A stretch of DNA of 64,000 bases from Psychrobacillus sp. NEAU-3TGS (GCF_029955155.1 NZ_JAPNOZ010000012.1:577610-641609), one strand, 5' to 3'. Counted from the first letter of the stretch, positions 45,567 to 56,326 are shown. Made by a program: numbers and translations. The notes: a model not told the origin generated them from the sequence alone.

Positions 45567-45818
45567 TCATATAGAATCAGTATCTAAGGCGTTTTTCATA
45601 ACAAGTACTTGACGTGGCTTATTTCCTTTATGAGGTCCTACTATTTCATACAAACCGAGATGATCCATAATTCTGGCAGCTCGACAATAGCCCACTCTAA
45701 AGCATCTCTCGATTAGTGGATTCGAAGAAGTTCCCCTATTTTTACTAATAGTGTAGCCTCATCATACAATTCATCCCGATCTAATCGTTCTTATTACTCT
45801 TCTACTTCAAACGGAATC
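45567..45818 (-). pseudogene. 3' end of spoIIIE left by a tandem duplication
   Basis: On the minus strand this matches the last about 85 codons of spoIIIE: IPFEVEE then two stops, [12 protein letters not shown], a frame break, CFRVGYCRAARIMDHLG, VGPHKGNKPRQVLVMKNALDTDS and TGA at 45567. It has several stops and an indel, so it has been free of selection for some time. It marks the duplication boundary. Confidence 0.85.
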
Positions 45819-45926
45819 CCCAGTACAAAAATTAATACAGGAAAGATTTTAAATCTTGTAAGTTTAAGTTCTATACAATGCAATAAACACTTAAATTTTT
45901 TAAAATCTTTCTTCTATTAATTAAAA

Positions 45927-45963
45927 CATCATAAAGACCGATAACCATCGGCCTTTATGATGT
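45927..45963 (-). terminator. terminator of the second BMP gene
   Basis: CATCATAAAGGCCGAT / ATCGGTCTTTATGATG stem with a T-rich tail on the minus strand. Copy of the hairpin at 43509-43543. Confidence 0.7.
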
Positions 45964-45975
45964 TAGAAAAGCAAA

Positions 45976-47058
45976 TTATTCTACTGTTTCAGGAACAGTA
46001 ATTTCACCATCAACAATTTTTTTAGAGTATTCTTCGATTTGGTCTAGAATATCTTGTGGAATAGCTCCACGTGAATCAGCAAGCTGTACCCCTTTTTCTG
46101 CTAAACCATAAGTTACTGTTTTCCCACCAGGGAAGTTTCCATCCATTGCTTCTTTTGCAATTGTTTGTACTGCAACATCTACACGTTTTTGCATAGATGT
46201 AAGTGTAATGTTCTTATCACCAACAGCACCTTCTTCGTATTGGTCAGAGTCAACTCCGATTACCCATACATTTGCATTTGGATCTTTTGTTTTACGTTCT
46301 TTAGCTTCTGCGAATACACCGTTACCAGTACCGCCAGCTGCGTGGAAAATAATATCAATGCCTGAAGAATACATACGGTTAGCAGTTGTTTTACCAAGAG
46401 CTGCATCATCGAATTTACCAGTGTATTGTACATCTACTTTAATACTTGGATCTACAGCTTTTACACCTTCAACGAATCCTGCTTCGAAACGTTCGATAAC
46501 TGGAATTTCCATTCCTCCAACGAAACCAATTTGTTTGGATTCAGACATTAATGCAGCTGCCACACCCGCTAAGAAAGAACCTTCTTGCTCTTTGAACATT
46601 ACAGAAGCAACATTTGGTTTATCAACAATAGCATCAATAATAGCAAGTTGTGCATCTGGTTGTTGATCTGCAATATTACCAATTGGTTCTTCCATTAAGA
46701 AACCGATTCCATAAACTACATCGAAATCACGACGTACTAAGCTATTTAAGTTTGTGATATAATCAGCGTCCGATGAAGATTGAAGGTAATCGTAGCCGCC
46801 GTCACCTTTTTCAAGGCCATTTTCTTTACCGAATGCTTCGATACCTTCCCATGCTAATTGGTTGAATGATTTATCATCTACTCCACCAACGTCCGTTACC
46901 ATAGCGATTGAAAAGTCTTTTGTTTCTGAAGTTCCAGTATCTGTACCTTCTGAACCTGTTGAAGTTTTTGTTTCTTCGTCTTTTGCACCACAAGCTCCAA
47001 GGATTGTACCAGCAGCTAATACAAGTGATAGACCTAAACCAAATTTACGTTTTGTCAA
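45976..47058 (-). CDS. BMP-family nucleoside-binding lipoprotein, copy 2
   Basis: The protein of about 360 residues has the same layout as copy 1: lipobox ILGACG, Thr/Glu linker, [21 protein letters not shown] and an identical central block around [20 protein letters not shown]. It differs most at about residues 120-165 ([24 protein letters not shown], shortened) and near the C-terminus ([19 protein letters not shown]). Substrate range may differ from copy 1. TTG start at 47058 with GGGGG eight bases upstream. It lacks adjacent permease genes and presumably feeds the same NupOPQ transporter. Confidence 0.88.
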   Translation of the reverse strand: MTKRKFGLGLSLVLAAGTILGACGAKDEETKTSTGSEGTDTGTSETKDFSIAMVTDVGGVDDKSFNQLAWEGIEAFGKENGLEKGDGGYDYLQSSSDADYITNLNSLVRRDFDVVYGIGFLMEEPIGNIADQQPDAQLAIIDAIVDKPNVASVMFKEQEGSFLAGVAAALMSESKQIGFVGGMEIPVIERFEAGFVEGVKAVDPSIKVDVQYTGKFDDAALGKTTANRMYSSGIDIIFHAAGGTGNGVFAEAKERKTKDPNANVWVIGVDSDQYEEGAVGDKNITLTSMQKRVDVAVQTIAKEAMDGNFPGGKTVTYGLAEKGVQLADSRGAIPQDILDQIEEYSKKIVDGEITVPETVE

Positions 47059-47112
47059 AATGAAAACCCCCAATTATTTTCTTTTTTCTTATTAGCAGGA
47101 ATTTAAAGCATT

Positions 47113-47841
47113 TTACACCCTTTTCCGAACAACATGAAAGCTAAATTTATCTGCCCGAAAATAATTTTTCGAATACAAAACCACACGATCGTTTTCATCA
47201 TAATGAAGTTGTTTTAACACAAGCAAAGAAGTTTCCGGTTCACAATTCAAAGTTGGCGAAGCAACTTCATGGTATCCTACAGGGTCTATAAATGCGACCG
47301 CATGAGATACACGTATGTCTCCTGATTCCTCCAATGCAGTAAAAATAGAGCCTTCTTCTCTAATGAGAAAATCATTAGGCAAGTAATTCTTTGGAACTTT
47401 ATCGACACAATACACAACTGGTTCTCCATTTGCAGTACGGACTCGTTCCATTGAAATAATCGATTGCTCTTCTTTACATTGGAATCGCTTTATGTCTTCT
47501 TCAGTTGGAAGCGATTGCATAGAACTCAAATAAATAGTACCGGGTTCCATACCAACTCTCCTAATCATGGAAGACACACTTGTAAGTTGTTCAATACCAG
47601 ACGTGAAGACGGGTTTTGAATTAACAAAAGTCCCGACTCCATGTCGTCTGACAATGACATTTTCTTCTTCCAATAAACGTAGAGCTTCTCTTAATGTTGC
47701 ACGACTAACACCTAGTGATTTGGCTAATTCAAATTCAGAAGGAAGCTTTTCCTTTTCCTTGAATATGCCATTTTCAATGTCTTCTTTGATACGATCAATC
47801 ACTCGAAGATATAAAGGACGATGATCTACTTTTATTGTCAT
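47113..47841 (-). CDS. ymfC: GntR/HutC-family transcriptional regulator, copy 2 (YmfC-like)
   Basis: The 242-residue paralogue is nearly identical to copy 1. The winged helix ([20 protein letters not shown]) is unchanged, and differences cluster in the UTRA domain ([16 protein letters not shown] against [16 protein letters not shown]). Unchanged recognition helices suggest that both proteins bind the same operators, while effector sensing may have diverged. It follows spoIIIE as ymfC does in B. subtilis and so is the original position. Confidence 0.88.
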   Translation of the reverse strand: MTIKVDHRPLYLRVIDRIKEDIENGIFKEKEKLPSEFELAKSLGVSRATLREALRLLEEENVIVRRHGVGTFVNSKPVFTSGIEQLTSVSSMIRRVGMEPGTIYLSSMQSLPTEEDIKRFQCKEEQSIISMERVRTANGEPVVYCVDKVPKNYLPNDFLIREEGSIFTALEESGDIRVSHAVAFIDPVGYHEVASPTLNCEPETSLLVLKQLHYDENDRVVLYSKNYFRADKFSFHVVRKRV

Positions 47842-47865
47842 ATAAAAACACCACCATTTTTAGAG

Positions 47866-47879
47866 AGCAGACCTCTGAT
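47866..47879. promoter_or_regulatory. candidate GntR operator, copy 2
   Basis: AGCAGA-CC-TCTGAT, one base off a perfect palindrome, at the same spacing from the GntR start as copy 1. Confidence 0.4.
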
Positions 47880-47996
47880 GTAAAACATTCCTACTAATCA
47901 GTCATACTATAACACTTTAAAAGTTCAAAATAAATACTTTTATAAATATTTTTACTATTGACTTTACATAAAATTCATGTAGTCGTAATCCTTTTG

Positions 47997-50291
47997 TCAT
48001 ATATTGTCTTGATCTAAAGAGTTTTTAGTAATAAGTACTTGGCGAGGCTTACTTCCTTCATAAGGTCCTACTATACCACCCATTTCGAGTTGATCGATGA
48101 TTCTTGCCGCTCTAGAATAGCCCACTCTAAACCTTCTTTGGATAAGGGAAACCGACGCTGTCTGCATTTCTGTCACCAATTGTGCAGCCTCATCATACAG
48201 CTCATCTCTATCTATTTGTTCCTGTGATTCTTCCACTTCATCAGGAATCATTTCTTCCTGATAATTTGCTTTTTGCTGTTCAATGACAAAGTCCACCATA
48301 CGTTCAACTTCTGCATCTGACAAATAAGCACCTTGCACACGTACTGGTTTGGAGCTTCCGGCCGGTAAAAATAACATATCTCCTCGACCTAGCAGTTTTT
48401 CTGCTCCTCCCATATCTAATATGGTGCGTGAATCGATAGCAGAAGACACAGCAAATGCAATACGGGAAGGAATATTTGCTTTAATAATTCCGGTAATAAC
48501 GTCCACACTCGGTCTTTGTGTCGCAATGATCAAATGGATACCGGCAGCACGTGCCATTTGAGCTAATCGTGTAATGGAATCTTCTACATCACTGGACGCT
48601 ACCATCATTAAATCCGCTAACTCGTCTACGATGACAACAATGTAGGGAAGCTTTGGATGTTTTTCCTCATTTTCTTCGTTCCATTTATCAATATAATCAT
48701 TATACCCTTCCATATTTCGTGTACCGGTATGAGAAAATAGATCATATCGTCGTTCCATTTCCGAAACAATTTTTTTCAATGCTTGTGATGCTTTTCTCGG
48801 ATCAGTAACTACTGGTGCTAATAAATGCGGTATTCCATTGTATACATTTAACTCTACCATCTTGGGATCAATCATCATCATTTTTACTTCATGCGGTTTT
48901 GCTCGCATCATAATACTTGTGATGATTCCGTTGATGCATACACTTTTCCCACTACCTGTCGATCCTGCTACTAGTAAATGGGGCATTTTATTTAACTGTG
49001 CAAGCACGGCCTGTCCTGTTACGTCTCGGCCAAACCCTATGAGTAGTTTTAAATTTGGTTTGTTATTTTCTTCTGATTCTAGTACTTCTCGCAAGCTTAC
49101 AATCGCTACTTCTGTGTTCGGCACTTCTATTCCAATAGCTGATTTACCAGGAATAGGTGCTTCAATACGAATATCTCTCGCCGCAAGTGCCAACGCTAAA
49201 TCATCATGTAAACTGACAATCCGACTTACTTTTACCCCAACATCCGGCAGCACTTCATATTTTGTTACTGCTGGACCTAAATGCACCTGCGTAACTTTTG
49301 CTTTAACGCCGAAGCTTAAAAATGTCTTCTCTAATTTTTGTGCATTTGCTTGGAGCGCATTTAACTCACCACTTTGATCACTATGCTCAGGTGAATCTAA
49401 CAAAGTAATTGGGGGCAACTGATAATCCTCATTTTCTAATTCTTCTGTATCCATATTAATCTCGATTGGTTCGCTTATCTCTTCTGGTGGTTCTACTTTT
49501 TCTTCTTTTCTCACGATTCGTTCTGTAAAGGCAGAAATAATCGGTGCTGTAACTTGTTCTACCTCCTCTTGGTCTCGAATTGTCAATACTTCCTCGTGAA
49601 CAGTCACTGATTCTTCTTGGACCTGTTCTTTCTTAGATCGTCTGGAAGTCTTTTTAGCAGGTGCTGGCTTTTTCTTTTTCTTTCTATTCATTAACTTTTC
49701 TCTTACTTTCGGTACTAACTCAACAGCTAACGGTACAAGTGCTTTGTCACTCCATAAAATAATTCCTATTAATAGCAACAGCCAGCCGGCAATTCTCGCT
49801 CCGGCGGAATCAAATAAAACATGAAAAGAAGCAAATAAAATAGCACCTATTATGCCTCCTCCAAGTGAGCTCGTTTGGTTGGTAATACCCCCACTTTCCA
49901 CTAGCACACGATAGCTTTCCCGTAAAACTGAATTTGTCATTAATCCTTTTCCTTCAAATAATTGTTGGAAAAGAGCTAAATGACTAAATAACAATAAACT
50001 ACTTAAAATAAATCCACTTCCCAATAACAGTCGGTGATTCCATGCGGGAAAAGTTTGCTTCATCATAATGATAAGTGCATATACGATAAACATAAATGGT
50101 ATGGCGATATGCCAGTTTCCAAATAGGAAATACCCCATATAAGCGAGTCCCCGACCTACTAATCCATATTCAAAAAAGGCAATGATGGCTAGTCCTATAA
50201 TGAGCAATCCGATAATTTCAAACATGAGTGGATGCATAGACTTTTTTTTCGGTGCTGCTTTTTTTGCTGGTTTTCTCTTCTGTTGTGCCAA
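47997..50291 (-). CDS. spoIIIE: DNA translocase SpoIIIE (FtsK family)
   Basis: The protein of about 764 residues has four N-terminal membrane helices (about residues 20-185), a long charged linker, and a motor. Motor motifs are Walker [16 protein letters not shown], Walker [13 protein letters not shown] and the [12 protein letters not shown] segment. The C-terminal gamma winged helix follows ([19 protein letters not shown]). It pumps the chromosome into the forespore. The TTG at 50291 fits the AGGTG site better than the GTG at 50300. Its 3' end is duplicated as a remnant at 45567-45818. Confidence 0.93.
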   Translation of the reverse strand: MAQQKRKPAKKAAPKKKSMHPLMFEIIGLLIIGLAIIAFFEYGLVGRGLAYMGYFLFGNWHIAIPFMFIVYALIIMMKQTFPAWNHRLLLGSGFILSSLLLFSHLALFQQLFEGKGLMTNSVLRESYRVLVESGGITNQTSSLGGGIIGAILFASFHVLFDSAGARIAGWLLLLIGIILWSDKALVPLAVELVPKVREKLMNRKKKKKPAPAKKTSRRSKKEQVQEESVTVHEEVLTIRDQEEVEQVTAPIISAFTERIVRKEEKVEPPEEISEPIEINMDTEELENEDYQLPPITLLDSPEHSDQSGELNALQANAQKLEKTFLSFGVKAKVTQVHLGPAVTKYEVLPDVGVKVSRIVSLHDDLALALAARDIRIEAPIPGKSAIGIEVPNTEVAIVSLREVLESEENNKPNLKLLIGFGRDVTGQAVLAQLNKMPHLLVAGSTGSGKSVCINGIITSIMMRAKPHEVKMMMIDPKMVELNVYNGIPHLLAPVVTDPRKASQALKKIVSEMERRYDLFSHTGTRNMEGYNDYIDKWNEENEEKHPKLPYIVVIVDELADLMMVASSDVEDSITRLAQMARAAGIHLIIATQRPSVDVITGIIKANIPSRIAFAVSSAIDSRTILDMGGAEKLLGRGDMLFLPAGSSKPVRVQGAYLSDAEVERMVDFVIEQQKANYQEEMIPDEVEESQEQIDRDELYDEAAQLVTEMQTASVSLIQRRFRVGYSRAARIIDQLEMGGIVGPYEGSKPRQVLITKNSLDQDNI

Positions 50292-50400
50292 CAATATCAC
50301 CTGCTTTCTTTAAAAAATGTATAAGTACTTTGACAGAACCCCAAGTGGTACTGTTCCTCTGCGTCTTGGATTGATAAGCTTATATTCTCTTATCTCTTAT

Positions 50401-50440
50401 AAAAAGGGATTTCCCTCCGTGATCGGAAAGGAAATCCCTC
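50401..50440 (-). terminator. terminator of rnjB
   Basis: AGGGATTTCC / GGAAATCCCT stem with T5 on the minus strand, between the nuclease and spoIIIE. Confidence 0.85.
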
Positions 50441-50451
50441 TATTATCCATA

Positions 50452-52119
50452 TTAATATTCCATAATAATCGGGATGATCATTGGACGGCGTTTAGTTTGT
50501 TGGAATAAATATGAATTTAGCGTATCACGGATTTCTTGTTTTATGTTTGTCCATTCAAACGTTTCTTTATTCACATATTTCTCAACAATTGTTCGAACTA
50601 GTCGCGCCGATTCCTCCATTAGTTCCTCTGATTCTCGTACATAGACGAAACCTCTCGAAAGAATTTCTGGACCAGACGCTATTTTCTTTTGGGCGCGGTT
50701 CAATGTAACGACTACGATAAAAATACCATCTTGGGAAAGAAGTTTACGGTCACGTAAAACGATATTCCCAACATCCCCTATTCCAATTCCATCAATTAGT
50801 ACATTACCGGCTTGCACTCTGCCACTCATTCGCATTTTACCATTTTTATATTCGACAATATCCCCTTTATCTGCGATAAATATTTCGGATTTTGTCATAC
50901 CAATGTCTTGCGCTACTTTCGAGTGAGCCATTAACATGCGATACTCCCCTTGAATCGGGATAAAGTATTTTGGCTTCGTTAAGTTTAGCATCATTTTTAA
51001 ATCTTCTTGGCTACCATGTCCAGATACATGAACATTTTTGCTAGCAGTTAAAACTTTTGCCCCTACTTTTGCGATTTGGTTCATCGTTTGGTACATGCCA
51101 ACTTCCATTCCTGGTGAAGGAGTGAACGTGATTAATACAGTGTCTGTGTCTTTAATTCTGATATCTTTGTGGTGTTTACGAATCATTTTTTCAAGCGCCT
51201 CTAACGGTTCTCCTTGATTGCCAGAGACAATGACAACAACATTTTCATCTTCATGCTTTGAAATTTCTTTGATCGAAATAAGCGTGTCCTCTTGGACAGT
51301 GAAATAACCAAGATCCAATCCAATTTGGAACGTGTTTTCTAATGTTTTTCCAGCAATCGCTACTTTTTTACCTGTTTCAGCCGCTTTATCTAACACTTGT
51401 TGAATACGGATAAAATTAGATGCATATAAAGCTACTAGAATACGACCACGTGCTGCGTGGAATGTTTCGGATAACTGGTTTTCAATAACAGCTTCAGAAG
51501 TTGTATACCCTGGTCTTTCTGCTTCCGTAGAATCAGATAAAAGAATAAATACTCCTTCTTCTCCTAACCCGGCAATTTTAGCGATATCCGGACGATACTT
51601 TCCTTTGGCTGATTGATCAAATTTAAATTCGCCTGTATGGACGATTGCACCTTCCGACGTGTGAAAAACAATTCCAAGTGAATCTGGAATACTATGTGTT
51701 GTGTGGAAGAATGTAACATGCGTACTTTGGAAATTCATACGGCTTTTGTTTGTGACTTCAAAATATTTTACCGCTTGTTTCGTAGGTAATGCTTTAATAT
51801 GCGTTTTTGCTAAAGCAATCGTCAATTTAGAGCCATAAACAGGTGCTTGTACTTTTTGCAATAAGTAGGAAATGGATCCAATTGCATCTTCATGTCCATG
51901 CGTTAAGAAGATTCCTTTTACACGGTCCTTGTTCTCTTCTAAATACGTAATATCTGGAATGACGATATCAATTCCAAGCATTTCATTTTCAGGGAACATA
52001 AGTCCACTATCTACTACGAATATTTCTTCATCTATTTCTACAACATACATTGCTTTTCCGATTTCTCCAACTCCACCGAGTGGGATAATACGAATAAGCT
52101 CATTTTTTACTTTAACCAA
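50452..52119 (-). CDS. rnjB: ribonuclease J (RNase J2-type position)
   Basis: The 555-residue enzyme has the metallo-beta-lactamase motif THGHEDAIGSISYLL, the beta-CASP domain (VIVSGNQGEPLEALEKM, HVSGHGSQEDLKMML) and a C-terminal RNase J domain. The HGHED motif suggests a complete site, unlike some J2 proteins. It acts in 5' exonuclease and endonuclease decay of mRNA. The TTG start at 52119 is seven bases after AGGAGG. In B. subtilis rnjB (ymfA) also follows dapA; tepA, next in that genome, is missing here. Confidence 0.88.
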   Translation of the reverse strand: MVKVKNELIRIIPLGGVGEIGKAMYVVEIDEEIFVVDSGLMFPENEMLGIDIVIPDITYLEENKDRVKGIFLTHGHEDAIGSISYLLQKVQAPVYGSKLTIALAKTHIKALPTKQAVKYFEVTNKSRMNFQSTHVTFFHTTHSIPDSLGIVFHTSEGAIVHTGEFKFDQSAKGKYRPDIAKIAGLGEEGVFILLSDSTEAERPGYTTSEAVIENQLSETFHAARGRILVALYASNFIRIQQVLDKAAETGKKVAIAGKTLENTFQIGLDLGYFTVQEDTLISIKEISKHEDENVVVIVSGNQGEPLEALEKMIRKHHKDIRIKDTDTVLITFTPSPGMEVGMYQTMNQIAKVGAKVLTASKNVHVSGHGSQEDLKMMLNLTKPKYFIPIQGEYRMLMAHSKVAQDIGMTKSEIFIADKGDIVEYKNGKMRMSGRVQAGNVLIDGIGIGDVGNIVLRDRKLLSQDGIFIVVVTLNRAQKKIASGPEILSRGFVYVRESEELMEESARLVRTIVEKYVNKETFEWTNIKQEIRDTLNSYLFQQTKRRPMIIPIIMEY

Positions 52120-52274
52120 ATCTTTTCCTCCTATTATTAACCCGACCAACATCCACTAGATTTTATTATATCGAACGACGACGATTCACACAAATAAAAA
52201 AAAGACGGAAAGAAAAATAAAATGCCCCGAGCGAAGGGTACACTTTAACTTTCCTCAGTCTTTTTAGTAAAAAA

Positions 52275-53156
52275 TTATTTATTTTTCAAGTATTCTTCCC
52301 AAATAAGATCGTATGCTTTTTTCTCGTCCTCTGTCATTTCTACTAGTGGCAATCGAAGTGATCCTACTTCCACTCCCACTTTGGAAAGTGCATATTTGAC
52401 TACTACTGGATTCGGATGTGCAAATAATCCATTTATAACTGGTAAAATAGCTTGATGAATTTTAGACGCTTTTTGGTGGTCTCCAGCATGAAACGCTTGT
52501 ATCATTTCTTGCATATCGTCCCCAATTACGTGAGAAGCAACCGAAATAACTCCAACTCCCCCTAGTGCAAGTAGTGGTAGAGTTAATCCATCATCTCCAC
52601 TATAAACCCTGAAATCATCCCCTGTACCAGCTAAAATTTTAGTCATCTGATCTAAATTCCCACTCGCCTCTTTTGCGATTTGAATGGATGGAATTTTACT
52701 TAGAGCGATCATGGAATCCGCATCTAAATTGACAACTGAACGCCCTGGAATATTATAGACAACAATCGGTAATGTTGTCGCATTTGCCACTGCTTCAAAA
52801 TGCGCAATCATTCCTCGTTGATTTGGTTTATTGTAATATGGTACAACGAGCATCAGTGCATCTACACCAAGCGCTTCTGCTTTTTGCGACAAGTCAATCG
52901 ATGCTGCTGTATTATTACTTCCCGTCCCTGCAATAATAGGAACACGTTTGTTTACTTTCTCTACTACGAACTTAAAGAGCTCTAACTTCTCATCCGTTGA
53001 TAATGTTGGAGATTCTCCCGTTGTTCCACATACAACGAGTGATTCCGTTCCAGTAGCTAGTAAATGTTCGATTAACTTTTCAGTAGCGATAAAGTCAATG
53101 GAACCATCTTCTGAAAACGGTGTAACCATCGCTGTTGAAATATGACCTATATTCAT
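52275..53156 (-). CDS. dapA: 4-hydroxy-tetrahydrodipicolinate synthase
   Basis: The 293-residue enzyme has the DapA landmarks CGTTGESPTLSTDEKLELF, LMLVVPYYNKPNQRGM (with the Tyr) and the Schiff-base Lys in IQIAKEASGNLDQM. It joins pyruvate with aspartate semialdehyde, the branch-point step to lysine, peptidoglycan diaminopimelate and spore dipicolinate. It starts 4 bp after asd ends. In B. subtilis dapG (an aspartokinase) lies between these two genes; here it is absent. Confidence 0.95.
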   Translation of the reverse strand: MNIGHISTAMVTPFSEDGSIDFIATEKLIEHLLATGTESLVVCGTTGESPTLSTDEKLELFKFVVEKVNKRVPIIAGTGSNNTAASIDLSQKAEALGVDALMLVVPYYNKPNQRGMIAHFEAVANATTLPIVVYNIPGRSVVNLDADSMIALSKIPSIQIAKEASGNLDQMTKILAGTGDDFRVYSGDDGLTLPLLALGGVGVISVASHVIGDDMQEMIQAFHAGDHQKASKIHQAILPVINGLFAHPNPVVVKYALSKVGVEVGSLRLPLVEMTEDEKKAYDLIWEEYLKNK

Positions 53157-53160
53157 TTTC

Positions 53161-54207
53161 TTACACCTCTTTTAAAATACGTTCCTCGATTAATGCTTCT
53201 GCGATTTGAATGGAGTTAAGTGCTGCTCCTTTTAATAGATTATCAGACACTATCCACATGTGGAAGCCTTTACTATTAGAAGGATCCTTTCTTATACGTC
53301 CAACAAACACATCGTCTTTGTCTGTTGCAAAATAAGGCATCGGATATTGCTGTTGTTCAGGCGCATCTTGCAAAGTAATCCCTTTTGTATTCGAAAGTAA
53401 TTGTTTCAACTCATCCACTGTTACATTCTCATTATCTATCTCGATATAAACAGATTCAGAATGACCCGTTACGACAGGTACCCGTACACAAGTTGCCGCA
53501 ATCGATAGATTTGGAAGTGTCATAATCTTCTTCGTTTCATTCATCATCTTATGCTCTTCAAAAGTAAATCCATCTTCCTCAAATACATCAATTTGTGGAA
53601 TTACATTCCCAGCGATTGGGTAATGCTTCTCAGCGCTTTTTACAGGTAAAATGGCTGGATTCGGATTTTGTTCTTTAATCGCTTCACTTTGTGTTATTAA
53701 CTCATCAATCGCTGCTGCTCCTGCACCTGAAACTGCTTGGTAAGTAGAGACAATGACTTTATTTAGACCGTATTCTTTTCGAATAGGCTCAAGTGCGGCA
53801 ACCATCTGAATAGTAGAACAATTTGGATTAGCAATAATTCCTTGATGCTCATGTAACGCTTGTTTGTTTACTTCCGGAACGACAAGTGGTGTGTCTTTAT
53901 CCATTCGAAAAGCACTTGTATTGTCTACAACGATTGCTCCGCGACTAACAGCTTCTTTTGCCAGGACTTTCGAAATAGAGCCACCTGCCGAGAAAAAGGC
54001 AATATCTACTCCTTCAAATGATGCTGGTGTTGCTTCCTCAAGCGTATATGTTAAACCATTAACTTCCACTTCTTTACCTGCAGAACGTTTGGAAGCTAAA
54101 AGCTTTAGCTTTGAATATGGAAAGCTTCTTTCTACTAACTTTTCGATAATTTTTTGACCGACAGCACCTGTCGCTCCTACTACTGCTACTGTGTAACCTT
54201 GTGACAT
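53161..54207 (-). CDS. asd: aspartate-semialdehyde dehydrogenase
   Basis: The 348-residue enzyme has the NADP loop VGATGAVGQKI, the nucleophilic Cys in IANPNCSTIQM and the binding residues of KIMTLPNLSIAATCVRVPV. It reduces aspartyl phosphate to the semialdehyde used by DapA directly downstream. Together with dpaA and dpaB upstream this supplies dipicolinate in the mother cell and diaminopimelate in growing cells. GGAGGAG precedes the ATG. Confidence 0.95.
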   Translation of the reverse strand: MSQGYTVAVVGATGAVGQKIIEKLVERSFPYSKLKLLASKRSAGKEVEVNGLTYTLEEATPASFEGVDIAFFSAGGSISKVLAKEAVSRGAIVVDNTSAFRMDKDTPLVVPEVNKQALHEHQGIIANPNCSTIQMVAALEPIRKEYGLNKVIVSTYQAVSGAGAAAIDELITQSEAIKEQNPNPAILPVKSAEKHYPIAGNVIPQIDVFEEDGFTFEEHKMMNETKKIMTLPNLSIAATCVRVPVVTGHSESVYIEIDNENVTVDELKQLLSNTKGITLQDAPEQQQYPMPYFATDKDDVFVGRIRKDPSNSKGFHMWIVSDNLLKGAALNSIQIAEALIEERILKEV

Positions 54208-54285
54208 AAAAGCTCTCCTCCTAAAATCAAAACATATTGGCGATATTGTATCATATTATACATGAAAATACATCTCTATTTATAT

Positions 54286-54873
54286 TTATGATGAATACGT
54301 AATGAGTAAAGGCTGTAGCTGTTTTTTCTGAATAGCATGCTCCACAGTAGGGACAATCCTTGTGAAATCAGCAATTAGCGAGTTTGGTTTCGAGTGAGGA
54401 TTGTCTTGACCGAAAGGTATAAAATAAATATTTTTTGTCGATAAAAGTTTCATAATGTTCATACCATTTAATCCTAATGCATCGTTTGTGGAGATACCAA
54501 GTACTACTGGTTTTCCATTTCGTAAGGTCGCTTTTGCCGCCATTAATACAGGCGAATCTGTTTGCGCATTTGCCAGTTTACTAATTGAATTTCCAGTCAT
54601 CGGTGCAATGACCATGCAATCGAGCGGATTAGTTGGTCCAAAAGGCTCCGCTTCTACAATTTTAGAAATTACTTTACTGCCACTAGCAGCTTCAATTTTT
54701 TCAATCCATTCCTCTCCCGTTCCAAAACGGGTTGCCGCTGTTAACACAGAATACGTAATAATCGGCACGACTACCGCGCCCAAATCCGTAAACTGTTTAA
54801 TCATTGGTATTACTTCCTCATACGTACAATGAGACGCAGTAATACCAAGACCTATCCTAAGATCCTTCAACAC
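54286..54873 (-). CDS. dpaB: dipicolinate synthase subunit B
   Basis: The 195-residue flavoprotein carries the fold of the DpaB/SpoVFB subunit: RIGLGITASHCTYEEVIPMI, the flavin region VIAPMTGNSISKLANAQTDSPVLMAAKATLRNGKP (shortened) and LSTKNIYFIPFGQDNPHSKP. It works with DpaA to oxidise the DapA product to dipicolinic acid during sporulation. It overlaps dpaA by 17 bp, so the two are coupled. Confidence 0.93.
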   Translation of the reverse strand: MLKDLRIGLGITASHCTYEEVIPMIKQFTDLGAVVVPIITYSVLTAATRFGTGEEWIEKIEAASGSKVISKIVEAEPFGPTNPLDCMVIAPMTGNSISKLANAQTDSPVLMAAKATLRNGKPVVLGISTNDALGLNGMNIMKLLSTKNIYFIPFGQDNPHSKPNSLIADFTRIVPTVEHAIQKKQLQPLLITYSS

Positions 54874-55673
54874 TAGATTTTTCCCCCTTCAAAAAAGCCA
54901 AATGATTTTGAACCGATTGGGCGATAAGTAAACCAGCATCTTGTGGAAAATACATGCCTGGTAAACTAGTCGCAAGCGCATAATTAGGCGGGATATTTTC
55001 CTCAGGATCGAGTAAACATCCAGGATTTGAGGCAAGATCAAAAACTTGTTTAAACAAGGATGCCTGCGTATTTTCTAACCATTTAGATGGTATGGTATTG
55101 ATCAAATAGGCGGACTTACTTTTTTGTTTATCCAATACATTATCTAATGTCTCTATATCATAACCATAACTTTTTGCTTCAAATAATTGATGCTCGGAGC
55201 GCACTGAAATGACCACTTTTGCACCTAAGTGATGCAAAGCATGTGCAAGTCTTTTCCCTACTCTCCCGTAGCCTGTAATGATAAATTGCTTATTATAGAT
55301 TGCTTGTTTTTCATGCGTATAAAAATAATTAATAAATCCTTCCGCAGTCAAATTCGCATTATCCCAAATATATTGCTCATCTTCTAAATAGGAAAAAACT
55401 TCGACGTCTTTTCGCTCTATTTCTTGATCGATTTCTTTATTTTTTTGCCAACAAATAGGACTTCACATGAGGCTGGTAGTATAAAGGGCATTCCATTTTA
55501 AGCGGGTGAATCGGCAGAAATACTATTTGTGGTTCAAATTGATCGATTGCATTTTTTAGTTCATCATCCCACGTCATCGTGGCAACTAATTTTGTATTTA
55601 AGTCTTTACTAATTGCAGTGTGAAAGTAGGATAAGCGTAGATCAGTTCCAATAATGACACACTTTTTTTTCAT
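54857..55673 (-). CDS. dpaA: dipicolinate synthase subunit A, broken by indels in this sequence
   Basis: The pieces give a DpaA of about 275 residues: MKKKCVIIGTDLRLSYFHTA, then after two breaks FIITGYGRVGKRLAHALHHLGAKV (Rossmann, shortened) and LATSLPGMYFPQDAGLLIAQSV. The first break lies near 55485-55490 (MECP, then FILPASCEVLFVGKK with one extra base). The second is in the A run at about 55440-55446. Each is repaired by one base. The remaining sequence is fully conserved, so a consensus error or a recent loss are the choices. An ATGA overlap links it to ymxH upstream. Confidence 0.8.
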
Positions 55674-55942
55674 GAGTAATCACTTGCTTCACTGGAGGAA
55701 TCTGTTTCATTGAATAAAATACGATCTTTTCCAATAAGGATAATTTCTTTCCAAGCAATAAATTCTTTTTTCTTATTTGTTTTATTAGCCTGGAAAAAAG
55801 ATGTCGTCTTTTGAAATACTTCAAAGCCTTCTATTTTACCGGTTTTTGGATTAAAGAGTAGTTCTGTGTCCGCTAACTTTCCGTATCTCGCACCGTCTCT
55901 AACTTGTATCAACTCTTTTTCTGCCAGTTCCGAAAGTAACAA
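55670..55942 (-). CDS. ymxH: YlmC/YmxH-family PRC-barrel protein
   Basis: The 90-residue protein has the YlmC/YmxH PRC-barrel pattern (LLSELAEKELIQVRDGARYGKLADTELLFNPKTGKIEGFEV, shortened; WKEIILIGKDRILF). PRC-barrel proteins act as small adaptors; YmxH has no known enzyme activity. In B. subtilis it also precedes spoVFA (dpaA). Its tail (NETDSSSEASDYS) is acidic and overlaps the dpaA start. Confidence 0.85.
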   Translation of the reverse strand: MLLSELAEKELIQVRDGARYGKLADTELLFNPKTGKIEGFEVFQKTTSFFQANKTNKKKEFIAWKEIILIGKDRILFNETDSSSEASDYS

Positions 55943-56175
55943 TCATTTCCCTCCTTATTTCTTTCTATTTATGTATATGCGCATTTTTGAGCAAAGTGAA
56001 TAAGAAATAAAGCAATCCCGCTTTAGTGGATCTTGGTGTCGAAAGTTTAGCTGGGGTGGATGGCGGTAAATGGGGTAGAGGAATTGCTTACTGATCAGAT
56101 TCACTGAATAGTGTGATGCCATGCCTGTGGATAGTATCTGGCATAGCAAAAATTCTCGCGATTATATTTGAATAT

Positions 56176-56320
56176 CCAGAAACTGGATTAGAGCAACCAA
56201 CTAATCATTGAAAGCAATCAATTCTAGTCGGAAAGCAACTAAATTGCCGAGGAAAGCAACCAATTCTTACTATAACAAGTTTACTTAGATTGAAACGAAG
56301 GTAGAATGGGACTCTCTATT
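56176..56320. repeat. 21-bp periodic array B, copy 2
   Basis: AGCAAYY words start at 56192, 56213, 56234 and 56255, each 21 bp apart. The lead (TGGATTAGAGCAACCAA) and tail (ATAACAAGTTTACTTAGA) match those of 31098-31215. Confidence 0.85.
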
Positions 56321-56326
56321 GTAAAC

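Larger units (their letters stand above)
43447..45818. repeat. tandem duplication, unit 1 (BMP - GntR - spoIIIE 3' end)
   Basis: This segment is repeated as 45819 to about 48243. Matching landmarks sit 2419-2430 bp apart: the terminator after each lipoprotein gene, the lipoprotein genes, the GntR genes with their operators, and the spoIIIE 3' end. At the junction (about 45815-45822) the broken spoIIIE sequence passes into a copy of the AGTACAAAATTAATACAGG segment found just upstream of nupO's ATG. Confidence 0.85.

Noticed and set aside
44683-47841. The two GntR-BMP pairs as an assembly duplicate
   Set aside because: The copies differ in many codons and the intervening spoIIIE tail is degenerate, so the duplication is real and old.
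55955-56149. 64-codon ORF between ymxH and mlpA
   Set aside because: No ribosome site, no recognisable domain. It sits in a repeat-bearing gap.
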